Shown piece after piece: positions 1 through 10,620 of a DNA stretch of 64,000 nt (position 1 is the first letter of the stretch; each line of letters begins with the position of its first letter). Under the pieces are notes generated by a model. That model did no database searches. It was not told where the DNA came from and saw only the letters and a list, made by a program, of their open reading frames with translations. A program made the translations under genes and the position numbers. The stretch comes from Grammothele lineata (taxonomy: Eukaryota > Basidiomycota > Agaricomycetes > Polyporales > Polyporaceae): contig NDFF03000141.1 of NCBI GenBank assembly GCA_002150815.3, forward strand, positions 1 to 64,000. Reading direction: 5' to 3'.

Positions 1-1962
1 GGAATCCCTGACATTATCGTCAGTGATCGCGATACACTTTTTACGAGTCTATTCTGGTCGCACCTGCACGGCCTGATTGGAACTGAGTTGCGCATGTCGA
101 GTGCCTACCATCCCGAGTCAGACGGGTCCACGGAGCGTGCTAACCGTACTGTGGGCCAGATGCTCCGTCAGTGCATTGGTCCCCGTCAGAAGGACTGGGT
201 CACTCGCTTACCGGGAATCGAGTTTGCCATTAACACAGCACGCTCAGACTCCACAGGATTCTCGCCGTTCTTCCTGAACACGGGGCGTATGCCCCGCGCG
301 ATGGTCTGGAACGATGCCTCGAAGGAGGAATATCCGGGCGTGCGAGCCTTCGCGCAGCGCGTCAAGAACGCGATCATGGCCGCGCACGACAGCGTTATTG
401 CCGCTCGGGTCAAGCAAACCCGAGACGCTAATCGTCGTCGACGGCCCGCGCCATTCGCGGAGGGCGACTTGGTGTATCTATCGACTAAGAATATTTCCCT
501 GCCAAAGGGTTACTCCAGGAAGCTTGCTCCCAAGTTCATAGGTCCGTACCTGATCGAGAAGGACTTTGGGAATTTTTCTTATCGTCTGGACCTTCCTGCG
601 GACTTAAGGCGTCGTGGGATTCACGACGTATTTCATGCTTCTCTACTCCGTGTTCATGAGCCCAACGATGACCGTCTCTTCCCTGGACGACTCGTCAGCC
701 AGGTTTCCGACTTGGAGGAGACGGAGGGCGAGTGGGCCATTGATAAGCTACTCACTCACAAGGGTCGCGGTCGGGACGCTATCTTTGAAGCTCTGTGGCG
801 CTCAGGCGATCGCACCTGGGTGCCATACGCCACAGTTGCCAAGTTGGATGTCTTGCGGGCATATCTGGAGGTGTCCGATGTTAGCTCGATCGACCAGCTA
901 GCAGACGGCACTGGGGAGCCCCCAGCGGATGATCCACAGGTGTTCCTGGGCGGAATGCTCCTGTTTCGAGGCTCCGTCGAGGATATAAGTCTCAGCGGCA
1001 ATGGGTCTAGCTGCCTCGCCACTATGCCTCGCACCAACGACACCCCTCTCTTCGAGCACCCTGGTATTCGTCGCCTCAATGGCTGCGGTGACCTAATCCT
1101 CTATGACCAGGACAACATGGCCACCCGGTTTACAGTTGACGCAGTGCGCCTGTACTGTCGCTTTGACCGTCTTCTTCGTGGTCCGACCGACCTCGCCAAC
1201 GTTGCATACCCGGGCGGCTACTCAGACTGGTGCAACGTGTTCAACCTGCTACGGGACACCGAGTACAGTTTCGCCGTCCTCGACGATGACGGCAAGGTCT
1301 CTATCCGCGGTGACCCTATCTCAGCGGATCGGCTTGCTCCTCTCCCTCCTCGCCCCTCAGTGGATGGATTCACTGAGGAGCAACGTGCGGCCATCCACGC
1401 TCGGGCCATGGACGACTTCGTGAACACTCAGAAGCAGCGCAAGAAGGTCGAGGAGCGTCGGGATCTCAAGCGCCGCAAGGAGGAGCGACACGAACGTCTC
1501 AACGGGTCCGAGGACGTCGACTACCCGCAGCCTCCTCCGTACAAGAAGGCCAAGGCCCGCAACGAGGACGCGCGCGTGGCCGACAGGAGCACGGGACGGG
1601 GTCGAGAACAAGCTCGGGACTACTCACCCTCCCCTCCTCGCATTCCCTCTCGTGGCCGTTCTCCTGCCCCGTCGCGTGGCACCGCGCGCGGTCGCTCCCT
1701 CACTCGGTCGCGTGGATCTTCTCGCAGCCGTTCGGGGTCGCGTGCCTCTTCTCGTGGCCGGTCGTCGTCCTCGCGTCGCGCTCGCTCGTCGGCTGCTAGC
1801 AAGTCGGGCTCTGGGGACAAGGGCAAGGCCCGCGCTGGTTCTGAGAAGGCCACGGAGGCCAAGAAGGCGAAGGTGACGAAGAAGAACAAGAAGGGGGAGG
1901 ACGAGGACGTGGTGGATGGTGAAGCCCCCAAGGACAAGGACGACATGGAAGTCGAACCGTGA
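1..1962 (+). mobile_element. Ty3/gypsy-type polyprotein, 3' end: integrase, chromo-like region, RS-rich tail (5' truncated by window)
   Basis: The frame is open from base 1 to a TGA at 1960-1962 (653 residues visible). Residues 1-50 are the end of a retroviral-type integrase core: the second catalytic Asp lies in VSDRD (D9) and the Glu in DGSTER (E45), which is the D-D35-E spacing. A basic integrase C-terminal region follows, with the conserved HDVFHASLL motif, then a chromodomain-like stretch (EWAIDKLLTHKGRGRD, ending in DRTWVPY) around residues 240-285. After that comes an unusual extension of about 350 residues: a segment I do not recognise (about 320-450), a coiled, charged stretch, an RS/SR-rich block (about 545-600) and a Lys-rich, acidic end. 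The family inserts DNA copies of its RNA into the genome. No stop or frameshift is visible, so the copy may be fairly young. The retrotransposon call is firm; the role of the tail is unknown. Confidence 0.9.
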
Positions 1963-2210
1963 GAGTATCGCAGTGACGATACTCGGAGGGCGTATGTAAC
2001 GGACGCGTCGCGGACGTCACTCGTCACCCCCTAGTCACGTCTCATCACCGTTCTGGTACTGTTCCGCTTATCTGTCCTTACTCGTAGATTCAGCCACTGT
2101 CCTTACCGAGTATCTCCCGAGGTCGTACGTATCGGTAGTCTTCCGCCCGCGCACGGACCTCGTAGTCGTACCTATAAGTAGAGACGTCTTGCATGTAGTT
2201 CTGCAGCATA
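1960..2210 (+). repeat. candidate 3' LTR of the Ty3-type element
   Basis: This non-coding stretch of about 250 bases directly follows the polyprotein stop and ends near a TCTGCA at about 2204, next to the first-exon relic on the other strand. It starts with TGAGAGTATC, holds a perfect inverted repeat GAGTATCG-CAGTGA-CGATACTC (1963-1984), and has a TATAAG motif near 2173. A purine-rich tract lies just before the start. The TG...CA ends, length and position fit an LTR, but the 5' LTR lies outside the window, so the boundaries and any target-site duplication cannot be confirmed. Confidence 0.45.
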
Positions 2211-2214
2211 CCCG

Positions 2215-2495
2215 TGAATCAAGCAGCCTTGCAACCTGTCTCTTTCCGTGTGCTCTTCACTCGTGTTACCGCAACGTTCCCACGGGATCGCGACGGTTAC
2301 AGTGAGACGAGCGTTGGTGTAGGTCGTACCGCGGCGGTGGAGGGTGTGCTCAGCAACGTCTTCAACGGCTTCGGTGGCGTTGTGAACCGCGGCAGCAATG
2401 GCCTCATGGCGACGGTGAGCGGCATGACCATGAGAGGAGGCAAAGGTGACAGCCGGGAGGGCGAGAACGGCAAGAGTCAAGAGGGAGGAAAACAT
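2215..2495 (-). pseudogene. first-exon relic of a small secreted double-psi beta-barrel (expansin/barwin-like) protein
   Basis: On the minus strand an ATG at 2493-2495 opens a clear signal peptide (MFSSLLTLAVLALPAVTFAS), then an Ala/His-rich linker and TYTNARLTVT...ERCGNTS. This resembles the end of exon 1 in the two downstream paralogues (RYDNARFTYY...NACGSTD). I could not find the expected later exons (VVALN-like, CYK...DE and CPGC parts); the DNA where they should lie is the end of the retroelement and its candidate LTR. My reading is that insertion or decay removed the 3' part. Alternatively the copy simply diverged beyond recognition. Confidence 0.4.
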
Positions 2496-3492
2496 TGCTG
2501 CTTTTCTGAACCTGTAAGGACGGAATGAATGTGCCTTGGGGGCGTGTGCGGTATGCAGAAAGCAAAGAGCGTGGAGGGAGGGAGTGTCGAGGACGGGACC
2601 GCTGTGTGGAGGCGGGAAGGAGGAGGAGGCTGGGTCTGGCTCGAGTGCCCCGTCGCCAACACGGTCCGCTTGGCATGATCTTTGTTTGGCGACCTGTTTG
2701 GCCGTCACAACATAACATCCGGCCTCTGCCCTCCGACGCCCCCTGCTTCGACTCCTCTTCCGGCGGCCCCCACTCGCCGTCGTCGCCCCAGTCGCACCCC
2801 GCATGTGCTCGATATCTTCATCCTCAGGGTGGTAACGACTGCTTAGAGCGTCAGCGGAAGTCAGCCTCCCCACATGGCGTCCCTCTGCCGCTCCTGCATT
2901 CACTAGCAGTTAGCCAGCTTACACTAGCCTGACTATCAAGCACTAGTATATGTAGATAGGCAGGTAGTGTGTCACATCATGCATTCCTATGTTACCAGCT
3001 CGGACCCAGATGCTCGCGACTGGCAATCGTATATATATATCCCTTCTCCGCCCCCATCATGCTCCACCGTTGTGGTTGTTCTCAACCTAATGCTACCCGT
3101 CAAAGTACAGGCGCTCGGCGATTGAACTGGCATCGCGTGTTTGAACGTATTTTACAGACCCCGGGAACATTACACTAACACGATATCCAGAAGTTTATGA
3201 GATTATATGAGTAGTGGTTGCCGTATAACCTCTAACGCAACTCCGAAATCCCCCGCGAGGCCACATCGCGCAAGCTCACCACTCTGGCTGTGGACTGGAC
3301 AGGCCACCTCCGTATCTTTCGGCGACCATCTCTCATCCATACGTCCTGAGCCTCGTTGCCTTAAATACCTTCACCCATCCACTTGCCTCTGATTCCACAA
3401 TGCCCGCCTTCGTCCAGCATTCTCTTAGCATCTGCACTTCCCCACTGTGAAGTCACCTCCCCAGTCTACTGCCGTAGAGTCCATGCACGGGC
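2496..3492. other. gap between the barrel relic and the F-box-like gene
   Basis: No gene can be supported here. It should contain the promoter of the relic on the minus strand, pyrimidine-rich sequence with a TATATATAT run near 3030-3038, and the 5' region of the F-box-like gene. Open frames in it are short and show no recognisable protein. Confidence 0.5.
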
Positions 3493-4198
3493 ATGGGTAA
3501 ACTGTACTGCGACCTCCTCGAAGTCATTATTGACTCGTGTTATCACAATCCTTCTCAGGACCCAGAGGTTTACGAAACCCTACGGGCGTGTTCTCAGCTT
3601 TGCCACGCGTTGCTACCACGCAGTCGGTTCAATCTGCTCCGGCACGTCGTTCTCCGAAACCGACGGCAAGCCGAGTCTTTCAAGGCATTCGTCGTAACTC
3701 GAGAGCTCGCTACAAGGATGGTCCGCAAGCTCACTCTGGGAGCATACGAAACTTGGTATATGCCTCTGACATTTGTGTCGAAAAAACTGTCCAACCTCAC
3801 CTCTGTGTCTCTCGACGGCTGCCATCTCACCAGCACCACCACTCGCTACTTACGACTCCCGTCCGTTCAAACACTATATCTATCCAGAACAACCCTGTAC
3901 AGCGTCCAAGTTCTTGTGCGCCTACTCATTGCATGTCCTACGCTCCACTCATTACGAATGACCTCAGTCCACTTCCGAGGAGCCGGGGCTGCATTCCGCA
4001 GGCAGCAAAATCGAAGAGTCGTACGATGCACACGACCATTCTCACAGTTACGGGCGGTGTACATGAGTGTAAGTGCAGTGCTCTACTCTGTGCTGAGACC
4101 ACTGAAATAATCGATCCGTCTCCCAGGGAATGCCACAACTACTTTGTCAGGAGCTCCTTGGCATCCTAGGATACACCCGCGTTTCCAGGACACTCCAG
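3493..4198 (+). CDS. F-box/LRR-like protein, probable fragment, 3' structure unresolved
   Basis: An ATG at 3493 opens 192 codons to a GTAAGT donor at 4069. The product starts MGKLYCDLLEVIIDSCYH and continues with RACSQLCHALLPRSR, which matches the way agaricomycete F-box-like proteins begin (a short helix pair, then a basic segment). LRR-like phrases follow (LTSVSLDGCHLT; VQTLYLSRTTL; CPTLHSLRM). A second exon 4127-4198 (GMPQLLCQELLGILGYTRVS) joins in phase. Further 3' I see two competing frames around 4250-4520, one reading LSFKCTSKTGLSITLFMPVA, but no splice choice keeps everything in frame. F-box proteins are substrate receptors of SCF ubiquitin ligases. This may be a decaying member of a large, fast-evolving family. 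Confidence 0.4.
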
Positions 4199-5866
4199 GT
4201 AACCGCAGGCAGCGGTAATTAAAATGCTATTGTTGTGATCCCTAGCATTTAGCTCAATCTTGGACCCCCCCTACAGACGACCTATCTTTCAAATGCACCT
4301 CCAAAACCGGGCTCTCAATCACATTGTTCATGCCTGTGGCGGAACACATCAGGCATGCTTACGAAGAAACCTCAGTCATTCCATATGCGACCACCGCTCT
4401 TCGGAAACTGCTTGCCGACTGTGTTCTGGCAATGCGCCGCGTACCAGGACAACCATCCATTGGATTGAAACCGTCGGAACGCTCGGGATGTGTGTACATA
4501 CGAGAGAAGACATCGAATGCCGATTGTAGTGAAGTCCAGAACCGTGCTGCCTGTTCCCTGCGGGGTCCGTGCTCTAGGGACCCTAGAATTCTACCGATAG
4601 GTGGCAGCAGAGTTAAAAGGACCAGGGAAGACGACGCAATGGAGTATTCGGAGATACAGATGCTCAAACCCAAACTCATGGATGAGCGCATCGTGGCGGA
4701 CGAGCGCATCGTGGATAATGCTGCCAAAGCACTCGACTACAAGCCGTGTGGCCACGGTGCTCAACATTTCGCTCAAACGATGGCCGTCGCGCTAAAACGT
4801 CTCCTACTTCGCTTCAGGCGTCTGAGACGCGAGCATCGCCCTTCAAGTACGAATAGGAGCACTCATTGGAATACACCCAACCAGGCAAATTGGCTTCTTC
4901 AGGGATGGACAACGGTCCTGAATCACATAGCATTTTGCGGGGACCCTTCTCGGGATTGGTGTACATGGTGCAAAGTTACGCTTTCCAACGCGGTCACCTT
5001 CGAATCCAAATTGTCCTTGATCAATTTCCAATTTGCTTGGGGTATCCGAGTCTCAAAACCCAATCTTCGAGTACATGCAGATGGTACGCCGCAAGCCTGT
5101 AAAATCATGTCACGGCGTTTTATTCGACCATCGAGGGTCGTTCGCTTTGTAGCAAGCAAATGGGAGGGCGATAATGCCATGGACGGAACATACCACGGGG
5201 AATACTACAACAACTGTCTCGCTTCGACCCTGAGGGACATGTACAAAAGGAAGCCAGCTCAGTCGAGAGGAGTGTATGACGGCTCTCAGATAGATGGACG
5301 CTTCGGTCCTATTCGACCTCTCTCATGCCCCATTTGTATCCCTCGACGCCATGTTTCATCATTGGCTTTGACATCTATGGCGTGCAATCGTCTGGGAGGC
5401 GTCCTTGTCGAAAGCAGGACGGCCCTCGCTGAGGAATATGTCGTGTCAGCAACCCTTACGCCTATAGGAACGGGGGTCGTTGTTGGTGGAGCTCCGCACA
5501 CCACTTTCACGCGGTGTCGCTCGTACCTTTCTGTGCCTGGTTACGCGGAGCGGGAGCATCGCGGAATTTACTACAACCTCCACTCCTGATGAGTCGGCGA
5601 TTTCTTGTATCATCATTCGGACAAGAACAACTGTCGCGTTGGCTTTGGGAAAATACACCAGGGTTATGCGTAACGGTCGCTTGAAAACGGAGAAGCTATG
5701 GGAGCATATCCAATGACCACCAAGTTACTAGACATCAGGTAACATAGCTTTGACTCGACAAAACACTGCAACACGCAGACATAGCGTTACTACTAGAAGG
5801 TATACCACAAATAAATGATCCGGGTCACAGGACAAGGAAAAATTCTAGGTCATCCTGATTTGTCCT
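4199..5866. other. unresolved region downstream of the F-box-like exons
   Basis: A frame stays open on the plus strand from 4324 to 5589. Its first about 70 residues could be the continuation of the F-box-like gene, but the remainder resembles no family I know and has no clear splice signals. I treat it as decayed or non-coding sequence. The last 250 bases lie just beyond the 3' end of the minus-strand barrel gene that ends at 5867. Confidence 0.35.
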
Positions 5867-6788
5867 TCACGAGTCATTGGACCCGGCAAGGACTGCGTTG
5901 CCAATCTGGATGAGGGCGAGGTTGAACTGCTCGATCATGCCGGTATCGAAAGACGTGACAGTGGCAGTTGGAGCAGAGGAGGTGGACGAGCTTGTGGTAC
6001 TGGAGCTCGTCGTGGAAGTCGTAGTGGGTGTCGACGAAGTGGAAGTTGTGGTGGGTGTCGCGGAAGTGGAGGTAGTCGAGTGGTGTGTCGAGGTCGACGT
6101 CTTACGGGTCGAAGTAGTTGTAGGGGTCCACGTCGTCGACGGCTTGGCAGACGTGGTGGTGGGTGCCTCGCCGCTACCGAAGTTCCAGGTACCAGCGACC
6201 TGTCCTACGTTTTGGTAGTCGGATCCGACAAGGAACTCCATGAGGCCGGGTGAGAGATCTATGCCAGCAAATGGACATCCCATGCACTTTGAAAGCACGT
6301 TCCGTTGGCAGTGGGTACAGACAGTAGCGAAGACAGGACCCACCTCGTCTGTGATTTTAGCCTGAGTAGATTTACCGCCGTAGCTGACAGTGATCTCCTT
6401 GTAGCAGTTAGAACCGCCATCCCATTGCTTCGACAGCGCATCAGCATCCGGGTACCCCTCTGGCTACATGGAAAAGAGTACGAACTTCGGTGTTAATGGC
6501 AACAATCTTGAACGGAAAGAATGATGAGATGTCAGCATTTGGCGCCCAAAACGGAAACTAGCAAGAACGCACGAAATCGCTGTCATGGTCGAACCCGCTG
6601 CAGGCGTTTGCGCCGACCGCAAAGTAGGTGAACTGGGCGTTGTCAAAGCGCTTTCCGAGTGCACGCTCAGAGAGGTTGGAGTTGTGACGGCGATGGCCAA
6701 CACGGCCGTGCGAACCAGGTTCAGCGGAAACAAGAGTCAAGACCAGGGCGGCGAAAAGGAATGTGGCGCAGAAAGGAGAGGCGAACAT
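5867..6788 (-). CDS. secreted double-psi beta-barrel (expansin/barwin-like) protein with Ser/Thr-rich tail
   Basis: Four exons (6573-6788, 6486-6506, 6344-6427, 5867-6286) give 246 residues; introns are 66, 58 and 57 nt. The start was chosen because it opens a signal peptide (MFASPFCATFLFAALVLTLV). A basic pro-like linker ending in GKR leads to the barrel: FDNAQFTYFAVGANACSG, then IVAINTE (a 21-nt exon), QWDGGSNCYKEITVSYGGKS, and DECMGCPFAGIDLSPGLMEF. These are hallmarks of the RlpA-like double-psi beta-barrel fold shared by expansins, barwins and fungal small secreted proteins. After the barrel, about 80 residues are Thr/Ser-rich, a likely O-glycosylated stalk that the paralogue at 8198 lacks. 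Such proteins act outside the cell, on walls or host tissue; enzymatic activity is not established. Intron 2 uses a slightly weak GTTCGT donor. A TATA-like element lies near 6891-6903. Confidence 0.85.
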
Positions 6789-7533
6789 GGCGTAAAGACG
6801 GTGGGCGACGGTGGCCTGAGGCTCTTGCAAGGGAGAGGGAGAGAGGCTGAAGAGAAGGGAGAAGGAGCGAAGAGCAACACGTTGTACGTACCTATAAATT
6901 ATAACGGGAGCGCGTCTGTCTGGATCCGTCTCAGTCGCGACGGATTGGGTGGAGCGGCCAGCGTCCCTGTCACCCCAGACAACGTGACCGCGAAGGTCTC
7001 ACGACGTCAGGACAGGTCACGTCGCCGACGCGCGAGTCTCGGCACTCCGTCAAGCTTGTCCTCTACCTCAGTCCGCATTTCCGTCAGCTCGCCCGACAGA
7101 GGCCTTCGTCATGTCTGCTCCCTTTCCGTGGATACGTTTCACGCTGGCCAGCACCGGTCGTACGTCGCTCTGGGCTCGGCGCTGGAAGCTAGCCGTCAAC
7201 TAAAGTGCTGTCTTCCCGTCCTTCTCCATTCCCTCCGTCGGGCTAGTCATTGGTTTTGGTTACATGCTCATGAAACGTGTGTTCTCGACTTTTTGTGACT
7301 CGTTATTCAGCTGCTGATGGATATCCCGAATGACTTTGTTATTCATAGTCACGACGCCCACACCCGAGCAAACATACGCTGTGAGTGGGCTCCCTCCTCC
7401 CCAGCCTTCTCTGGAACTACACTTTGGCTGTTGGCGTTGACCCGAGATTGCGGAGTTCCTGTCAACTGGCTCCCTTTGATCGTGAACTCCACCCGCTCGG
7501 AACAATACCGCTCACCTGTATTACTTGTAGGCT
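6789..7533. other. promoter region and gap upstream of the barrel gene
   Basis: This contains the 5' flank of the minus-strand barrel gene (AT-rich TATAAATTATA at about 6893-6903) and roughly 600 bases with no gene I can support. Confidence 0.5.
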
Positions 7534-7735
7534 ATGTCCCCTGACCTTCGTAAGAAGGTGGACGCTAACCGTGCGGCGAGGCTCGCACAAGAACATGCGA
7601 CCAAGAAACAGGAGACTGCCCAGGTGTGTGCCGGACTCCGTTTCTCACCTTCATAACTGATCTCCCGCGTTGTGCGAGAAGCTGAATGACCCTGACTCCC
7701 AAAAGCCAATATGGGCTGATGGCAAATCGTCATGA
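7534..7735 (+). CDS. putative 48-residue small protein, two exons
   Basis: ATG at 7534, exon 7534-7623, a GTGTGT...GCGAG intron of 55 nt, and exon 7679-7735 ending in TGA give 48 residues. The product is Lys/Arg- and Ala-rich and predicted helical at the start (MSPDLRKKVDANRAARLAQE), then KLNDPDSQKPIWADG. It has no signal peptide and I do not recognise the family. A possible acceptor (TTACTTGTAG) lies just before the ATG, so there could be upstream exons. It sits between two secreted barrel genes but on the other strand. Support is only the open frame, the splice signals and the protein-like composition. Confidence 0.3.
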
Positions 7736-8197
7736 ACATCCCTGCCGACTTGTCAGCGTATAACAACCACTTGTGTATTATAGTGCCTTACATCGTACAG
7801 CGTTGGAATTTATTACACCTTCCCCCCTTCAGTGGTCCACGCTCGCAGACAACGTCATGACCGGACACAACTAAACAACGCAACCGTGTCATTGACCAAA
7901 TATGTGAGTAAGTATACACATTATCGTCGTACATCTAGTCTATACTCAGGACAGCACGTACAGTTGGGAGACGATACAGCGCTGAACCCGTTAACTAATA
8001 CTCCTAGTAATGTAAAGCGGACTTGTATCGACTGGCCGCAGCACTCAGCACGACAAGCGATAGCATACGAGGCGCTACAGCAACAAGCAAACGCAAAAGC
8101 CAGTAGCAATCCCGGTGAGAAATAATAGATGACCAGACCGATAAATAGGTCAAAAACACCAGGCCCGAGGAAATGCATATGCACCGCAGTAGGCCCC
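7736..8197. other. gap downstream of the second intact barrel gene
   Basis: No gene is supported. The right part should be the 3' untranslated region of the minus-strand gene that stops at 8198. Confidence 0.5.
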
Positions 8198-8807
8198 TTA
8201 GTCGAACCACCACTGGCCGTAAAGGACGCCCTTATCGAGCGGTGCAAGAGCGGCGAAGAGCGGGCGAGAGAGATCGGCCTGGTCACCGTTGCAACCAGGG
8301 CACTACAGCCAGAAATCTGTTCAATCTCTTCACACAATAGTAATGCGGCGGACGAAACCCACCTCATCAGTAACAGTGGCCTGGACTTGCTTGCCGTTGT
8401 ACTGAACTGTCACTGACTTGTAGCAGTGCTCGCCATTGTTGTAATACTTTTCCCAACGTCAGGATGCAGCCTTGGAATCGGGAACGCTATTACAATGAGC
8501 TCACCTCGGGGCTCAGGGCGATGACCTAAATTCAATCGGTAAGCATAATTGCTCAGAATCGACCGCAGCGTCGGGAGCACTGATCACTCACGTAGGCAGA
8601 GTCCGAGTCCGTCGAACCACAGGCATTTTCGCCAGCGTCGTAGTAGGTGAACCGTGCGTTGTCATAGCGCTTCCCGAAGCCAGTAGTCACGCCGGGACGG
8701 AGCTCCAGGTTGTGCATCCGCTTGCCATGCGGGGCCGCGGCGGCGAGAGTGCTGAAGAGTGCGACGAGCGCGAAGAAGTGGAAGAGCATCGAGCGAGTGC
8801 TGAACAT
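8198..8807 (-). CDS. small secreted double-psi beta-barrel (expansin/barwin-like) protein
   Basis: Four exons (8592-8807, 8505-8525, 8363-8446, 8198-8302) give 141 residues. The first three exons are 216, 21 and 84 nt and introns 1 and 2 are 66 and 58 nt, exactly as in the paralogue at 5867-6788, which proves common descent. A signal peptide (MFSTRSMLFHFFALVALFST) precedes a linker ending GKR, then the barrel: YDNARFTYYDAGENACGSTD, VIALSPE, YYNNGEHCYKSVTVQYNGK, DECPGCNGDQADLSRPLFAA, and a closing VLYGQWWFD. The Cys pairs and DECPGC motif are those of the RlpA-like fold in fungal secreted proteins. It lacks the Ser/Thr tail of its neighbour. A TATATAAC box lies at 9028-9035, about 220 bases before the start. 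The likely site of action is the cell surface or medium; the substrate is unknown. Confidence 0.88.
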
Positions 8808-10620
8808 CTTGGCAGCTGTTTTGTGGGATGTGCTTTGCGAAGAAAGGAGTGTACGGTGCTTGCGGGAGAGCAAGGGTTGAGGAGAGACGAGAGCGAAGAA
8901 AAGGAGTGTGGGGTGCGACGAGAGCGCGGAACGCGAACGAGAGCGAAGAGAGCAGAGAGTCAGCGACGAAGACGTTGGTCGATCCGGGCTTGGCGGCGCT
9001 GGGGCCGTCGACGTAACACGCTTGCGCGTTATATACGTACGTGCCGTCGGGCGGTCCATGAGCCTCTCCGACGCGAGCACGGCGGAGCGCTGGGCGTCGG
9101 CAGTCGCCACCATTGAGTTGTCGAGGGCGTGGAGGTGATATCCGCGCATATTCACCTTCGGATCACGTACAGACGGTGTGCGTCATAACCACGTTTGGGG
9201 CGGCGGATGAGGTGAATCCCGCCGCGGCGCCGGATGGCCATCCGCCCGGAGCGTCGATCGTGGAGGGTGCGTGCGTGTTGGGGGGCCAACTGGCGACGCT
9301 GCGGTCCGGGCGGTATGAACCGTTCGGACCGCGACGTGCGTGTCGTCGCTGGTACATCCCTACCGCCCCCGTTCGCGACCAACGGTAGGTCATGATGATG
9401 CGGAGTGCAAGCTTCCACGTTATGTTAATGCCGTCGTTGTTTTCTCACTCTGCTAGTAATCGGTCAAGATTGAACAAGTTCACATGTTGATATCTAGCGA
9501 TGTTTGGAACCTTCGCGAGGGTGTAGATGGTTATATTGTCGAGTCCTCGAGCTCGCCAGTCACGACGCACGGAAATACCTGTACAAACGGCTTCGGATGC
9601 GCGCATTCGACAAAAGCTATGTCCGTTCATTTGCGTCTTGGATCAGCCTCATGACCGCTATGTAAGCTGAACCACCAATCATGAGCAGTATGCAACGCCG
9701 TTGTTCACGTAGCGATGCTGGTCCAATAGCATGACCTACGGAATTCCAATTAGGATGTCTTGCCACGGCGCACGGGAATAGAAGGGGCGGGCTTAATTTC
9801 CCGCACCGTACACATCCCAAGAGCATGAATCCCAGCTCGAGGTCGGACATGTCGGCAAGTCCAGCATAACCGTGATAGCATTCGACGGTGGCCCTCGGAC
9901 GGGGATAAAAATCTGACGAGCGCATCAAGCTAAATGTGCCACCGTTAGGCCCCGCTCGGGCGTACGGCAGATCTGACGCATAACCTTAGGCAAAGTCGGG
10001 ACGCCGGGGCCATAACGCCGACACTATACCTCCTTGGGGAACGAGGAGGACCCGACATTTGAGAGAAAGCGGAACCGTATCGAGAGGCAAACGTGGATGC
10101 CACCTCGTCGAGGATTATGACGTCACGCGCCGTCCTCGGACCTGACCAAATCCTTGCACGCTCATAGGGTGAATTGTTGATTATTCGCCATTTATACACG
10201 GGAGGTGGGAGGCGGACGTCGAGAAGCGGGAACAGAGTGAGTGAATCTATACAGTGACGGAGACAAGAGTTAGGAGAGTGGAGTAAACGATACAGCGCAC
10301 TGATTGAGGTCGAGAGCCGGAGGAAGGGGGGAGGACTTGATGGACAGAACGGGGGGTCGTTGTATGCGTGCGACGTGATCTGTGGATGGGTCGTGGCTGT
10401 CAACCGTAACGGTTGGCATAGGAGGGGCATGAAAGCATGAGAGATAGAAGATTGTCCGAGAGGGGAGTAAAATTAGGGATCTAGAAGGCTGCACTGCAGC
10501 ACTACACGCGCGAGGACTATTAGCAACCGACTCGCCAGATGAACGAAGGAAAAACCTGGAAAACTCACGTGCGAGATGTGCAGGGTGTAGTGTACATGTT
10601 CCTGAGACCGATCGAGCCGT
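8808..10620. other. 1.8-kb gap between the barrel gene and the SIP5-like gene
   Basis: It holds the promoter of the barrel gene (TATA at 9028-9035) and otherwise nothing I can support. An open frame on the minus strand at 9617-9928 has a hydrophobic end (CILLMIGGSAYIAVM) and could be a relic of a membrane protein, but no family is evident. Confidence 0.5.

Noticed and set aside
4324..5589. 421-codon frame after the F-box-like exons as a gene of its own
   Set aside because: Only its first part could be protein-like; the remainder has no domain and no splice support.
5940..6180. Repeats in the barrel gene as a tandem-repeat locus or CRISPR-like array
   Set aside because: They are codons of the Ser/Thr-rich tail, not regular repeat-spacer units.
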